A DNA stretch of 32,708 nucleotides from Clostridia bacterium (GCA_017404025.1 JAFRDD010000060.1:1-32708), one strand, 5' to 3'; numbered from the stretch's first letter, positions 15,177 through 23,159 are shown. Notes: generated from the sequence alone by a model not told the origin. Numbers and translations: made by a program.

Positions 15177-15939
15177 AATTCAAAATTTCAGGAAATCCAT
15201 ATTGTGGTGCAGTCTGCATCAACTGAAGTTTAAATAAATTCTTTTCATGTTTTCTGTCAATAATCTCCTTCTTCTCAGGAGTAGGCAAAATTCCATAACG
15301 AATATAATCATCAAGTTCACGATAAGTAAAGCCAAGATTATCTTCATCGGACTTTCCACAAAGGCCATCTGCAGGAGTCTTATCAACAAGTTCAGCAGGC
15401 AAGCCAAGATAATGCCCAATCTCCTTCACTTCAGCAACAGTGTAATTAGAAAGAGGAGAGAAATCACCAACACTGTCACCATATCTTGTACTATAGCCAA
15501 CCCAGTCCTCAGACATATTACAGGTGTTACAGACACGTCCATTGACAGACTGAGAAATTGCATAAAGAGTACTCATCCTAAGACGAGGAGGAAGGTTCTC
15601 TGTAGTTTGTTTAGTAACATTCAAATCATTATGGAATCCCATATATTTAAGAATGGATTCATATGCCTCCTCAATATTGACAGTGTAATACTTAATATCA
15701 AGGAAATTTACAACTTTATGAGAATCAGCAATATCTGCCTGTTCTCCATTTGGCATCAATACACCAATTACTCTATCTTTACCGAGAGCCTTTACAAGCA
15801 ATCCTGCACATACAGTAGAATCTTTTCCACCACTGATACCAATGACAGCATTACATCCCTTACCATTCTTTTCAAACCAATCCTGAATCCACTTAACAAG
15901 TCCTTCAGTTGCAGCTTCAACGTTAAATTTCATATTCAA
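15166..15939 (-). CDS. nadE: NH3-dependent NAD+ synthetase
   Basis: 257 residues of the N-type ATP pyrophosphatase fold. The PP-loop 'ISGGKDST' (35-42) binds ATP; 'GVLMPNGEQADIADSH', 'LPPRLRMSTLYAISQ' and 'GYSTRYGDSVGDFSPL' are the usual NadE blocks for binding deamido-NAD and metal. The reaction is deamido-NAD + NH3 + ATP to NAD+. No glutaminase domain is present, so it should use free ammonia. It needs nicotinate adenine dinucleotide, which fits the nicotinamidase-type gene at 22557 better than the NAMPT at 18223. MKF at 15933 is an equally good start. Codon use is enriched in G+C compared with adjacent orphans. Confidence 0.92.
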   Translation of the reverse strand: MNMKFNVEAATEGLVKWIQDWFEKNGKGCNAVIGISGGKDSTVCAGLLVKALGKDRVIGVLMPNGEQADIADSHKVVNFLDIKYYTVNIEEAYESILKYMGFHNDLNVTKQTTENLPPRLRMSTLYAISQSVNGRVCNTCNMSEDWVGYSTRYGDSVGDFSPLSNYTVAEVKEIGHYLGLPAELVDKTPADGLCGKSDEDNLGFTYRELDDYIRYGILPTPEKKEIIDRKHEKNLFKLQLMQTAPQYGFPEILNYEQ

Positions 15940-16210
15940 TATTATTTAAATTAAAAAATTGTTTTCTTAAATTATTTGATTTAGATTTATCAGACAAGTT
16001 ATCATATAATAAACAAATTCTATATATTACTATTTCTAAAGAATCTGCTTCATATTTCCATCCTCTTCCTTTAATCCAATATTTATAAACTACGATATCA
16101 ACAAGATTCTCATCAGTAAATAAATTAACTATATGATTAAGATTGCCTCTATAATCATAAAATGTATCACCTTTAAGAAGTCTTTTTATTTTGAATTCTT
16201 TTGTATTCAT
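15923..16210 (-). CDS. Hypothetical protein, 95 aa
   Basis: A basic protein with two predicted helices and aromatic patches ('YKYWIKGRGWKYEAD'). It overlaps nadE (about 11-17 nt) and, by 4 nt (ATGA), the gene upstream, so it belongs to the nadE operon. No family recognised. Confidence 0.6.
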   Translation of the reverse strand: MNTKEFKIKRLLKGDTFYDYRGNLNHIVNLFTDENLVDIVVYKYWIKGRGWKYEADSLEIVIYRICLLYDNLSDKSKSNNLRKQFFNLNNIEYEI

Positions 16211-16473
16211 TCAATCGTATATTTATGTTCTTTTTTAATAAATCTACTAATCAACTTTCCAAAAGGAATTTCCATTAACATTATGTATAGACATTGCTTA
16301 TGTCCAAGCGGGTCTGTAATGTAACTATGATTCCAATGCCATACCTTTCTAAGCAATTGTTCTTGTTTTTCTGTCAATTCCTCAAGTGTTGGGGGACAAG
16401 TCCACCAGTTGTTTCTTACATCATCTGCTTCTTTGTCAGGGTCTTTATGGTGCCAATAAATTATTTTTGCCAT
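16207..16473 (-). CDS. Hypothetical protein, 88 aa
   Basis: Starts 'MAKIIYWHHKDPDKEADDVR' and is rich in Trp and His ('NNWWTCPPTLEEL', 'VWHWNHSYITDPLG'). The many aromatic and His residues could bind metal, but no known domain was recognised. First gene of the nadE operon, 28 nt after a class A motif, and joined by an ATGA overlap to 15923-16210. Confidence 0.62.
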   Translation of the reverse strand: MAKIIYWHHKDPDKEADDVRNNWWTCPPTLEELTEKQEQLLRKVWHWNHSYITDPLGHKQCLYIMLMEIPFGKLISRFIKKEHKYTIE

Positions 16474-16500
16474 TTTATCAAAATATATTGTTTCACAATT

Positions 16501-16510
16501 TAATATAGAA
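16501..16510 (-). promoter_or_regulatory. Class A promoter-like motif of the nadE operon
   Basis: Exact TTCTATATTA, 28 nt before the start at 16473. Confidence 0.55.
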
Positions 16511-16530
16511 TATTTTTAAAAAAATTCATA

Positions 16531-16686
16531 TTAACTGAATAACTCACCTTCAATAATTTCAACTTGCATTCTTGCTTCTGAAGTAGTAAAACCTTCATCA
16601 AGAAGTTCTTCATAATATTCATCAAGCATCACTTGTTTAGTGATTGGGTCAATACCCTTAAAATTACCATCAAATTCAAGAATCAT
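16531..16686 (-). CDS. Small acidic hypothetical protein, 51 aa
   Basis: Translated by hand: starts 'MILEFDGNFKGIDPITKQVM' and continues with an acidic amphipathic helix. It starts 2 nt after the stop of 16689-17174, as the last gene of the NAMPT operon. No family recognised. Confidence 0.6.
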   Translation of the reverse strand: MILEFDGNFKGIDPITKQVMLDEYYEELLDEGFTTSEARMQVEIIEGELFS

Positions 16687-16688
16687 AA

Positions 16689-17174
16689 TTATTTATTTTC
16701 TAAACCAAGTCTTTTAATTGTATTCATTAAGTTAATTGAAAAATCATTGTAACAATATTTAGTTATAAATGGATATTTTTCTTTAAATTTATCATATGAT
16801 AAAAGTCTTTTATATTCATCATGTGCGTTAAGCGGTTCTTCTGATTTTGTAAAATGACAACATTCCCAATCAAGAATCGCACCTTCATAATCAAACTTTT
16901 TCAAAAAATTATCTACTTCATATTGAACATCATAAGGAGTTTCCCAGTAATACTTAGCTAACTTATTTTCTAACCATTCAGGATGATGTCTATTATTCTT
17001 TCTATGAATTTCCTGAACCTTTTTATATGGGAGAAACAATTTCAACCAAGGTTTTTCAATATCATGAAAAAGATATTTCAATTTCCATACCCTGCAATTT
17101 AATGCAGTCATATTAAATGCACATGCGTGTGCAAACCAATATGGGAATGTACTTCTTTCTGCTTTAGTAAACAT
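16689..17174 (-). CDS. DUF5662-like / HD-like protein
   Basis: 161 residues with the order of motifs I associate with DUF5662: 'KYLFHDIEKPWLKLF' (an HD-like pair), 'IHRKNNRHHPEW', and a later 'AILDWECCHFTK' followed by 'LNAHDEYKR'. The spaced His and Asp residues suggest a metal site in an all-helical fold; activity is not known. It lies 9 nt after 17184-17375 in the operon that starts with NAMPT. Confidence 0.55.
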   Translation of the reverse strand: MFTKAERSTFPYWFAHACAFNMTALNCRVWKLKYLFHDIEKPWLKLFLPYKKVQEIHRKNNRHHPEWLENKLAKYYWETPYDVQYEVDNFLKKFDYEGAILDWECCHFTKSEEPLNAHDEYKRLLSYDKFKEKYPFITKYCYNDFSINLMNTIKRLGLENK

Positions 17175-17183
17175 AATATTAAA

Positions 17184-17375
17184 TTACTTATTAATTTCTT
17201 TATGTATTTTCTCCATTTCCCTAAAGATAATGTTAAACTCATCTTTATCAAACCAACGGTCAATTTGATATTTATCGGATGATAAAGTAATTCTTACTTC
17301 ATCATTTATCTTTTTAACATCAAAAATATTTCTACCTTTAAAATCAGTTATTGTCCATTTCTTCTCTGTATTCAT
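17184..17375 (-). CDS. Small hypothetical protein, 63 aa
   Basis: Starts 'MNTEKKWTITDFKGRNIFD', beta-rich first half and a helical, charged second half. It overlaps the upstream gene by 32 nt, longer than most overlaps here, so the start is less sure. No family recognised. Confidence 0.5.
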   Translation of the reverse strand: MNTEKKWTITDFKGRNIFDVKKINDEVRITLSSDKYQIDRWFDKDEFNIIFREMEKIHKEINK

Positions 17376-17808
17376 ATTCTCCAGTCTTTACATTTTTGAA
17401 TATATTATATTTTGCTGCCCATTTATCAAATCTACTAAATCCATGTTCTCTTGGATCCCAATCACTTCTGTTCCATAATCCTTTTCCATAATCTTCCGGA
17501 AGTTCACCAATAAAATCAACAAATGTTACTTTATAATCACAGTCACAGCTATTAATATCATATGTGCCATTTGGATGTTCACATCTAAAAAATACTCCGT
17601 AATAATTTGTAAATTTATATTTTACTTTTAGTACAGTTCCTTTTATAAGTTTAGGTTTTTTAATATTGAAATAATGTATTTCTTCTTCATCATAACAATC
17701 TTTTGTTAAGGTTATTTCCTCAACAATAGGAAATGTAAAATAATTATCAGGAACCCACATCTTAATTACTTTATAAGGATTTAAACTTTTGATAATATAA
17801 TTATACAT
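17344..17808 (-). CDS. Hypothetical protein, 154 aa
   Basis: A beta-rich, aromatic protein with a Cys cluster 'INSCDCDYKVTF' and 'FFRCEHPNG' that could bind metal, and a C-terminal segment rich in Trp, Arg and Asp. Start and stop codons are shared TAATG-style with the HAD gene upstream. No domain was recognised. Confidence 0.6.
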   Translation of the reverse strand: MYNYIIKSLNPYKVIKMWVPDNYFTFPIVEEITLTKDCYDEEEIHYFNIKKPKLIKGTVLKVKYKFTNYYGVFFRCEHPNGTYDINSCDCDYKVTFVDFIGELPEDYGKGLWNRSDWDPREHGFSRFDKWAAKYNIFKNVKTGEYEYREEMDNN

Positions 17809-18239
17809 TATTTATTTTCAATTCTTTTAAATAGTTCATCCAAAATGTACATTGCACTTTCAAGTCCGGCTCTGTCATCAAGAAGTAAACTGAAATGTGG
17901 TTTAGTAGCACCTGGAGAAAGAGGAGACCAATTGATATAGTCAGGATCAATTCCCCAGCTTTTACAAATATCATTCTTTGTAATTTCATCCTCAATTTTA
18001 GGACAAGAAGTCCAAAGAATTAATTTGAATCCATGTTTCTTACATTTCTTTAAAATATCAATTACATTCTTGTGGGCAAATTCAATATTATCTGAATAGT
18101 TTGCTTTAGCATTATCAAAATCCCAGATAGTATTATCAAAGTCAAAAGCTATATAGAGAGTATCATATTTTAGATAATCTCTATACAGTCTTTCAATTGA
18201 ACCCTGATTATTATATGGGTGGTTAAAATTCATTGTCAT
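17808..18239 (-). CDS. HAD-superfamily phosphatase
   Basis: The HAD motifs are visible: motif I 'AFDFDNTIWDF' (nucleophilic Asp and acid/base Asp), motif II 'LILWTSCP', and motif IV 'LLLDDRAG'. Proteins of about 145 residues with this order hydrolyse phosphate monoesters, often nucleotides or sugar phosphates. The reading frame also allows a start at 18272, but that would overlap NAMPT by 50 nt; 18239 or 18233 are better. The overlap with NAMPT suggests the two work together, perhaps on nicotinamide nucleotides; the substrate is unproven. Confidence 0.8.
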   Translation of the reverse strand: MTMNFNHPYNNQGSIERLYRDYLKYDTLYIAFDFDNTIWDFDNAKANYSDNIEFAHKNVIDILKKCKKHGFKLILWTSCPKIEDEITKNDICKSWGIDPDYINWSPLSPGATKPHFSLLLDDRAGLESAMYILDELFKRIENK

Positions 18240-19773
18240 GAAGTCTGTTACGAATATCTTTGAGAGATTCATTCACAAGAAGCTTGCCATCTTTAAAGAT
18301 AGGTCTGAGCTCCTGTAATGCATTGTGAGAAGCAGTGAACCAATCATGTTCATCAGTATATGCATATTCGCCATTTTCATCCTTGTAAACAATGCAGCAA
18401 CCCTTCTGACTCTTCTTGAACCCAGCTCCAGTGTCACGGTCAGTCTTAGGATCCTTATAGACATTCATTGGAATGATATGACCCTGTTCATCAGTAAACT
18501 CAGCATATACTGCCTTAATTGCAGAACTGAAAGTATCACGGGTAAATGGCTTAAGCTGTCCATCTTCCTCAATACAGTGCATTGAGAAACTGCCAACACC
18601 CAGGGAAACATTATTAGCAGCAAATCCATTCTCCTCAAGAATCTTGAAAATCTTGTCAGCTCTCTCAATAGTAATAGAATCTCCATAAAGAGCCTTGATA
18701 TGAGGATTCAAAACCTTATATCCCTTACTATTAACAGTACCACCAAAGATATCCCAAAGCTTAAATACAGTCTTTGTAACAACCTCAACACAATCTCCAG
18801 AATCACCACGGACAAGCATACATCCATTGTGATTTAAAATCTCATCCTTAAGAGTAGGAAGAATATTCTCAACTACATTCCAATAATCATAACTGTCACT
18901 AACACAAGAGAATGAAGTGTTAGGATAAAGTTCAGTAAGAAGCTTTTTGATGAAAACCCTTTCACGATGAGGGTCAATGTCCTTATAAGGATAAACATCG
19001 TCAGGATACATTACAGTATCAAGAGCAGAGTTAGAACACATTACAAAATGTTCAGTTGAAACTGCACCGAATCCAACTTCCTCAGTTTCACAGTTACAAT
19101 TATACATCTTTTCCATCCAAGGAATAGCTGGAACAGTTGCAGTATTGACAAAGCTAAGCATCCACCCACCAGCAGCCTTAAGAGAAGCATCTACTCCCAT
19201 ATCTCCACGGAAGTCAAAGTTTCCAAGTCCACGACGATGAGGTACATTATCATCAACTGTCTTGTCATACCACTTATCAACAATCTTACGATAAGTATAT
19301 CCGACAGTTGCAGTAATCATAGGATACCAAAGCTCAGCAGAAATAAGACTCTCAAGAGCCTGTCCAAGCCAAGCAAAATCTGGATGAGTATTGGTAATTC
19401 CAAAGATAGGAACATGCATAGGAACTTTTGCTCCTTCTGGAAGAGCCCAGATTTCAATGGGGAGATATCCAAGACGGTGAAGTTCAACAATACGGTCAAG
19501 TCCATAATTCTCCTTAACCATAGTATTTTCACAGATTCTCTTATATTCATTTACAACATCAGCTTCAGAACGATTGAAAAAGGTCTCATTGAAATTCTCA
19601 ATCAGCCACTCCTTAATGAAAGCCTGTAAACCAAAGTTCACAACCTTAGGCCACATATCAATTCTACTCTTACGAGGAGTAAAATATGAAACGGACTTAG
19701 TCATATTAGAAGGACACATAGTTAGATGCACCATCTTATAGAAGTCCTTCAAAAGCATTGCATTAATTTTCAT
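18223..19773 (-). CDS. nadV: Nicotinamide phosphoribosyltransferase (NAMPT)
   Basis: 516 residues, close to the 491 of human NAMPT. It makes NMN from nicotinamide and PRPP. Visible blocks are 'NFDFRGDMG' (about 185-193, with the substrate-binding Asp), 'STEHFVMCS' with His242 matching the catalytic His247 of the human enzyme, 'CVSDSYDYWNVVENI', 'LVRGDSGD' (321-327, matching human IRPDSG), 'NSKGYKVLNPHIKALYGD' and 'VSLGVGSFSM'. It is led by its own class A motif 29 nt upstream and followed by the HAD gene. PRPP synthetase lies just upstream. NAMPT is a hallmark of phage NAD+ scavenging. Codon use is richer in G+C than in adjacent orphans. Confidence 0.95.
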   Translation of the reverse strand: MKINAMLLKDFYKMVHLTMCPSNMTKSVSYFTPRKSRIDMWPKVVNFGLQAFIKEWLIENFNETFFNRSEADVVNEYKRICENTMVKENYGLDRIVELHRLGYLPIEIWALPEGAKVPMHVPIFGITNTHPDFAWLGQALESLISAELWYPMITATVGYTYRKIVDKWYDKTVDDNVPHRRGLGNFDFRGDMGVDASLKAAGGWMLSFVNTATVPAIPWMEKMYNCNCETEEVGFGAVSTEHFVMCSNSALDTVMYPDDVYPYKDIDPHRERVFIKKLLTELYPNTSFSCVSDSYDYWNVVENILPTLKDEILNHNGCMLVRGDSGDCVEVVTKTVFKLWDIFGGTVNSKGYKVLNPHIKALYGDSITIERADKIFKILEENGFAANNVSLGVGSFSMHCIEEDGQLKPFTRDTFSSAIKAVYAEFTDEQGHIIPMNVYKDPKTDRDTGAGFKKSQKGCCIVYKDENGEYAYTDEHDWFTASHNALQELRPIFKDGKLLVNESLKDIRNRLHDNEF

Positions 19774-19801
19774 ATAAATACGTCTTTATAAAATTACAAT
19801 T

Positions 19802-19811
19802 TAATATAGTA
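19802..19811 (-). promoter_or_regulatory. Class A promoter-like motif of NAMPT (variant)
   Basis: Minus strand reads TACTATATTA, one base from the consensus, 29 nt before the NAMPT start. Confidence 0.5.
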
Positions 19812-19833
19812 TTATTATCTTTTAATTCAATAA

Positions 19834-20748
19834 TTACTTAAGATTTTCAATGTTCAGTACATATACTCTATTTCCACTATCAAACCTATAAAGTGAATTA
19901 GTTGTATAAAGAAGAGTAACAATAGCATCCTTATTTGAAGTATCACTACTACCATCTTCAAGGCATTTTCTAAATGTACCCTTATCTTTATCCCATAGAG
20001 AATCACCTTCAACGTGAGTAGCATATGCAACAATTCTGTTTGCACCAAGTTCATTAATCTTTAATGCAGAATAATAAAGAGTACCACCGTAAGAAATGAT
20101 GTCATCAATCATAAGAATATCCTTATCCTTAAGAGCATCATCAGGAAGCTTCTCTCCATTCTCATCAACAATCTTAAGACCAAGAATCTTACCAGTGTTC
20201 CAATCTCTTACTTTATTCCCATAAATCTTACGGAATTCTTTTACACAGTCAAGGTCTTTATACCTCTTATATGCACCAGCATCAGGGAAGAAAATTATAA
20301 GTTCCTTATCCCAACGATTTGCAATTGCTGCTTCATCATAAACAGGATATTTGATTACTTTATTTACATCTGCTACCTTTACTCTATTAAGAAGCCCAGC
20401 AGAAACATCAGAATGAGGATCCAAAATAGTTACCTTATCAAACTCAAGATTATTGATAATATCACAGAAGTATTTAAGAGTAAAAATTTCAGTAGGTTTC
20501 TTGACACGGTCCATTCGTGCATTAGGTACATACGGCATATAAAGATTAATCTTTACATCCTTAGAAGCATAACCATTTCTAATATGATTCACAATATAAA
20601 TCAATGAAATAAGTTCTTCATCATTTGCATACTTCCAAAAGATATCGAAAGTACCTTCATTGTTTACACTGAAATCAAATTTAGTAAGACACTGAGTTCC
20701 ATCAGGAAAATGCTCAGTCAAAAATTGCTTATCATTAATCTTAATCAT
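19834..20748 (-). CDS. prs: Ribose-phosphate pyrophosphokinase (PRPP synthetase)
   Basis: 304 residues, type I phosphoribosyltransferase fold. 'YMPYVPNARMDR' (70-81) matches the catalytic flexible region 'PYARQDR', 'ILDPHSD' (108-114) the ATP/metal loop, and 'MIDDIISYGGTL' (213-224) the ribose-5-phosphate-binding loop. It makes PRPP from ribose 5-phosphate and ATP, and so supplies NAMPT. The central region is more divergent than in bacterial Prs, as in other phage versions. It is last in a run of four small genes, 3 nt after 20752-20916. Confidence 0.92.
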   Translation of the reverse strand: MIKINDKQFLTEHFPDGTQCLTKFDFSVNNEGTFDIFWKYANDEELISLIYIVNHIRNGYASKDVKINLYMPYVPNARMDRVKKPTEIFTLKYFCDIINNLEFDKVTILDPHSDVSAGLLNRVKVADVNKVIKYPVYDEAAIANRWDKELIIFFPDAGAYKRYKDLDCVKEFRKIYGNKVRDWNTGKILGLKIVDENGEKLPDDALKDKDILMIDDIISYGGTLYYSALKINELGANRIVAYATHVEGDSLWDKDKGTFRKCLEDGSSDTSNKDAIVTLLYTTNSLYRFDSGNRVYVLNIENLK

Positions 20749-20751
20749 AAC

Positions 20752-20916
20752 TTAAAAAATTCCGGTTGCTGAATAAATTTCAAAATCTTCATCATCTAAA
20801 TGAAGTGGATCATCATTCTTTACATCATTAAGAAGACCGTCAATAGTTTCACTGTCAACTGCTTCTCTCCACAGTTCACCTTCTTCTTGTAAATATTTAT
20901 CGTAACTTCTACTCAT
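20752..20916 (-). CDS. Small acidic hypothetical protein, 54 aa
   Basis: Translated by hand: 'MSRSYDKYLQEEGELWREAV' followed by a very acidic stretch with 'NDDPLHLDDEDFE'. An ATGA overlap joins it to the gene upstream and 3 nt separate it from prs. No family recognised. Confidence 0.62.
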   Translation of the reverse strand: MSRSYDKYLQEEGELWREAVDSETIDGLLNDVKNDDPLHLDDEDFEIYSATGIF

Positions 20917-21197
20917 TTCTTATTCTTGTCTAATTGTTTCATATCAGCAAGTACCTCTTCAAGCCACTTCCTCTCTTCATTTTTACATTCTCTACGAATT
21001 CTAAATGTGCCGTCAGAATAGTCAGCAAACACAAGTTCATTATTGAAGATAGCAACACCAAGGACACATATATCCTTTACACAGATTGGATATGTGTCCC
21101 AATATATTACATCTTTAACTTTTCGACCGTTCTTACGAACATAATCTTCAAGTTCTTTAAGACGTTTTTCTTTCCATTGATCTTTTGTAAGTCCCAT
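20913..21197 (-). CDS. Hypothetical protein, 94 aa
   Basis: Starts 'MGLTKDQWKEKRLKELEDYV' with a charged helix, then an SH3-like beta region ('DICVLGVAIFNNELVFADYS') and a lysine-rich end. No family recognised. Part of the prs operon. Confidence 0.62.
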   Translation of the reverse strand: MGLTKDQWKEKRLKELEDYVRKNGRKVKDVIYWDTYPICVKDICVLGVAIFNNELVFADYSDGTFRIRRECKNEERKWLEEVLADMKQLDKNKK

Positions 21198-21199
21198 TA

Positions 21200-21376
21200 T
21201 TAAAATCCGTAAGTGTCACGTAAATGTCGAAGTTCATTCTTTGCATTACCTCGCTTCATATAAGCGAAATCTGTAAAATCATAATCTTCAGAAGAATTGT
21301 AATGCTTCTTTCCAGAATGCTTCTTCTGCTTCTTAATAGAATACTCAACTTCACTGTTAAGCTTAAATTTACTCAT
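21200..21376 (-). CDS. Small basic hypothetical protein, 58 aa
   Basis: Translated by hand: 'MSKFKLNSEVEYSIKKQKKH', then 'SGKKHYNSSEDYDF' and a basic end 'ELRHLRDTYGF'. The lysine-rich first half could bind nucleic acid. It is flanked by short gaps inside the prs operon. No family recognised. Confidence 0.6.
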   Translation of the reverse strand: MSKFKLNSEVEYSIKKQKKHSGKKHYNSSEDYDFTDFAYMKRGNAKNELRHLRDTYGF

Positions 21377-21404
21377 TATTAATGTTATTTTAATTAGATA
21401 TTTA

Positions 21405-21668
21405 TTACTTCTTAGTCTCGGATTTTACAATTTCAAGAATCTCAGAAAATAATTGTTTAGGATCTTCGGTAAACTTACCTTTCATTATAACCTTAATAAG
21501 TTCAATAAGTTCAACATCATTACAAGAATTGATGTTATCACTAATAGAACCTTTGCTCCCTTTAAGATTACTAAGCTTCTTTACAAACATATATTTAGTG
21601 TCTGAATTCATAATATCAAACAACTTATGTACATTAGAAGCAATCTTTTTAATGTTTTCCTCTTTCAT
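21405..21668 (-). CDS. Hypothetical helical protein, 87 aa
   Basis: A lysine-rich, all-helical protein starting 'MKEENIKKIASNVHKLFDIM'. First gene of the prs operon, 23 nt after a class A motif. No family recognised. Confidence 0.62.
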   Translation of the reverse strand: MKEENIKKIASNVHKLFDIMNSDTKYMFVKKLSNLKGSKGSISDNINSCNDVELIELIKVIMKGKFTEDPKQLFSEILEIVKSETKK

Positions 21669-21690
21669 ATTAAATAAATTAATTACATAT

Positions 21691-21700
21691 ATAATATAGT
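21691..21700 (-). promoter_or_regulatory. Class A promoter-like motif of the prs operon (variant)
   Basis: Minus strand reads ACTATATTAT, preceded by T, 23 nt before the start at 21668 and just after a terminator. Confidence 0.5.
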
Positions 21701-21712
21701 AATAAAATAGAA

Positions 21713-21739
21713 AAGTTCAATGATTGTATCATTGAACTT
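21713..21739 (-). terminator. Terminator with stop codon in the hairpin
   Basis: An 11-bp perfect stem (AAGTTCAATGA) with a 5-nt loop, followed by TTTTC on the minus strand. The stop of 21729-21944 lies in the stem, so the gene's last codons are part of the hairpin. Confidence 0.85.
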
Positions 21740-21944
21740 CATTATTTATTTCTTCTAATAACTTATCTTTTGAAGTAATTGAAATCATATATTTTTCATA
21801 CTGCGGCGTACAATCAATAAATTGTAATTCTCCATCAATATAAACCAATATTTTATTTTCAATCAATACATATATATTATTAATTATTTCATTTATTATA
21901 TGACGTACTTGAATAGATGTATATAATATGTCAGTATTCACCAT
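21729..21944 (-). CDS. Small hypothetical protein, 71 aa
   Basis: Starts 'MVNTDILYTSIQVRHIINEI' at ATG 21944, chosen over 21956 because of the shorter overlap (14 nt) with the gene upstream. Beta-alpha pattern, acidic end. It ends inside a terminator hairpin. No family recognised; probably co-transcribed with 21931-22465. Confidence 0.55.
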   Translation of the reverse strand: MVNTDILYTSIQVRHIINEIINNIYVLIENKILVYIDGELQFIDCTPQYEKYMISITSKDKLLEEINNEVQ

Positions 21945-22465
21945 TATTAAACACACTTGTTGTTAATGGCAAATCATTATCACCAATTATTAATTTACTA
22001 TTTAAAATATAACAAAATTGTGTAGATGATTGATTTGATGTTTTAGGTATTGTTATTGTAACCCAATCATAATAATAAGAATTAGTTGAATAAGGTTCAG
22101 ATGGATATGGATTATATGGTGTGTAATTCCTTCCAGAATACCAATATGCATAATAATATGAATATGCATATGTCATAGAAAATATATTAGGTTGATAAAT
22201 TGGATATTTTACTCCATTAGTAAAATTTGGATTTGCTTTACAACTAGAATAACTATCACAAGTAACATCTGCTGTTATTATATGTACATTATTTACATAT
22301 TGAGTAGACAAATTACTTAATGTAAATGTCCTTACAGGTGGGTATATTTGATATGATGTTTGTCCATCTCCTTTAGCTGCCCATTTAACATCCGTATTTC
22401 CTCTTCTTAACTTAGGAACTTGAGTAAAATATTCAGGATGTGTGGCAGTTATTATTTTTTGCCAT
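21931..22465 (-). pseudogene. Tyr/Ser-rich gene with apparent frameshift at a run of six A
   Basis: The frame is open from about 22457 to 21931, but its only in-frame start is a TTG at 22311. Upstream codons read as good protein ('ITATHPEYFTQVPKLRRG', 'DVKWAAKGDGQTSYQIYPPV') with no ATG. An ATG at 22465 lies in another frame, and a six-A run at 22455-22460 (minus strand) follows it; deleting one A joins the two as 'MAKIITATHPEYF'. So the gene is probably about 177 codons with a frameshift at the A run, from mutation, sequencing error or slippage. The product is Tyr/Ser/Asn/Pro-rich in the middle. No family recognised. Confidence 0.5.
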
Positions 22466-22482
22466 TTACCTTATTACATGTC

Positions 22483-22499
22483 TTTATATATAAAAATAG
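22483..22499 (-). promoter_or_regulatory. Class B promoter-like motif
   Basis: Minus strand reads CTATTTTTATATATAAA, about 18 nt upstream of ATG 22465 and right after a terminator. Confidence 0.4.
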
Positions 22500-22505
22500 A
22501 AAAAA

Positions 22506-22536
22506 AAAACGAAACAATTTCTAGTTGTTTTGTTTT
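22506..22536 (-). terminator. Terminator of the nicotinamidase gene
   Basis: A 12-bp stem with one G-T pair (AAAACAAAACAA against TTGTTTCGTTTT) and a 7-nt loop, followed by a long T run on the minus strand, 21 nt after the stop at 22557. Confidence 0.8.
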
Positions 22537-22556
22537 TTCTTAAAAATATAAATAAA

Positions 22557-23129
22557 TTATTCATTTATGACATCAATCTGGCACATCTTCATTGTAAGTA
22601 ATGCAGCCTTGTGAGACTCAGGTGTAACACCAGCACAGCAGGAAGCATCTACAATAATATTTGCATCAGCATAGAAATCTGTCTTCACAAGAAGGGCATT
22701 GCTAACAACACAGATGTCAGTACAGAATCCAACAAATACAATGTTTACTTCCTCATCATCTTCAATGTTATCAAACACATAAGAATCAAGTTCAGTAACA
22801 AGATCAAATGAACCGAATGTAGGCTTAGGAATATAAATTACATCAATGTTTTTATATGCTGCATCAGTAAGAGCAGCCTGTACATCAGAATTAATATCCC
22901 AACCAGGAGTATCTTCAACACAATGTACAACGGGGAGTTTCTTTCCTTCTGGAGTATCAAGATAATCCTCACTATGAGTATCCTGTGTTACAAATATTGC
23001 ATCCCAATCAGAATTACGAATCTTAGCAACAAGATTAGGTACAGCCTTGATTGCTTCCTCATTACGAAGACTTCCATCAATGAAGTCATTCTGAGCATCA
23101 ATTACTACTAAAATATTCTTCATATTCAA
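22557..23129 (-). CDS. pncA: Nicotinamidase-type isochorismatase-fold hydrolase
   Basis: 190 residues with the cysteine-hydrolase triad in the expected places: Asp11 in 'VVIDAQNDFIDGS', Lys102 in 'IPKPTFGSFD' and Cys140 in 'GFCTDICVVSNA'. Asp50, His52 ('QDTH') and His69 ('VVHC') match the metal site of PncA. It should turn nicotinamide into nicotinate and ammonia. This supports a deamidating route ending in NadE, although the NAMPT uses nicotinamide directly. The fold also serves ureidoacrylate and other amidases, so the substrate is probable rather than proved. It has its own class A motif and terminator, and codon use is richer in G+C than in adjacent orphans. Confidence 0.85.
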   Translation of the reverse strand: MNMKNILVVIDAQNDFIDGSLRNEEAIKAVPNLVAKIRNSDWDAIFVTQDTHSEDYLDTPEGKKLPVVHCVEDTPGWDINSDVQAALTDAAYKNIDVIYIPKPTFGSFDLVTELDSYVFDNIEDDEEVNIVFVGFCTDICVVSNALLVKTDFYADANIIVDASCCAGVTPESHKAALLTMKMCQIDVINE

Positions 23130-23148
23130 TTTTATTTTGATTATAATA

Positions 23149-23158
23149 TAATATAGAA
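23149..23158 (-). promoter_or_regulatory. Class A promoter-like motif of pncA
   Basis: Exact TTCTATATTA, 20 nt before the pncA start. Confidence 0.55.
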
Positions 23159-23159
23159 T

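Noticed and set aside
15247..15954. Long plus-strand open frame opposite nadE
   Set aside because: The minus-strand frame has all NadE motifs; the other is a shadow with unlikely composition.
17808..18239. NMN adenylyltransferase as the missing NAD+ step
   Set aside because: The gene shows HAD motifs and no HxGH nucleotidyltransferase motif.
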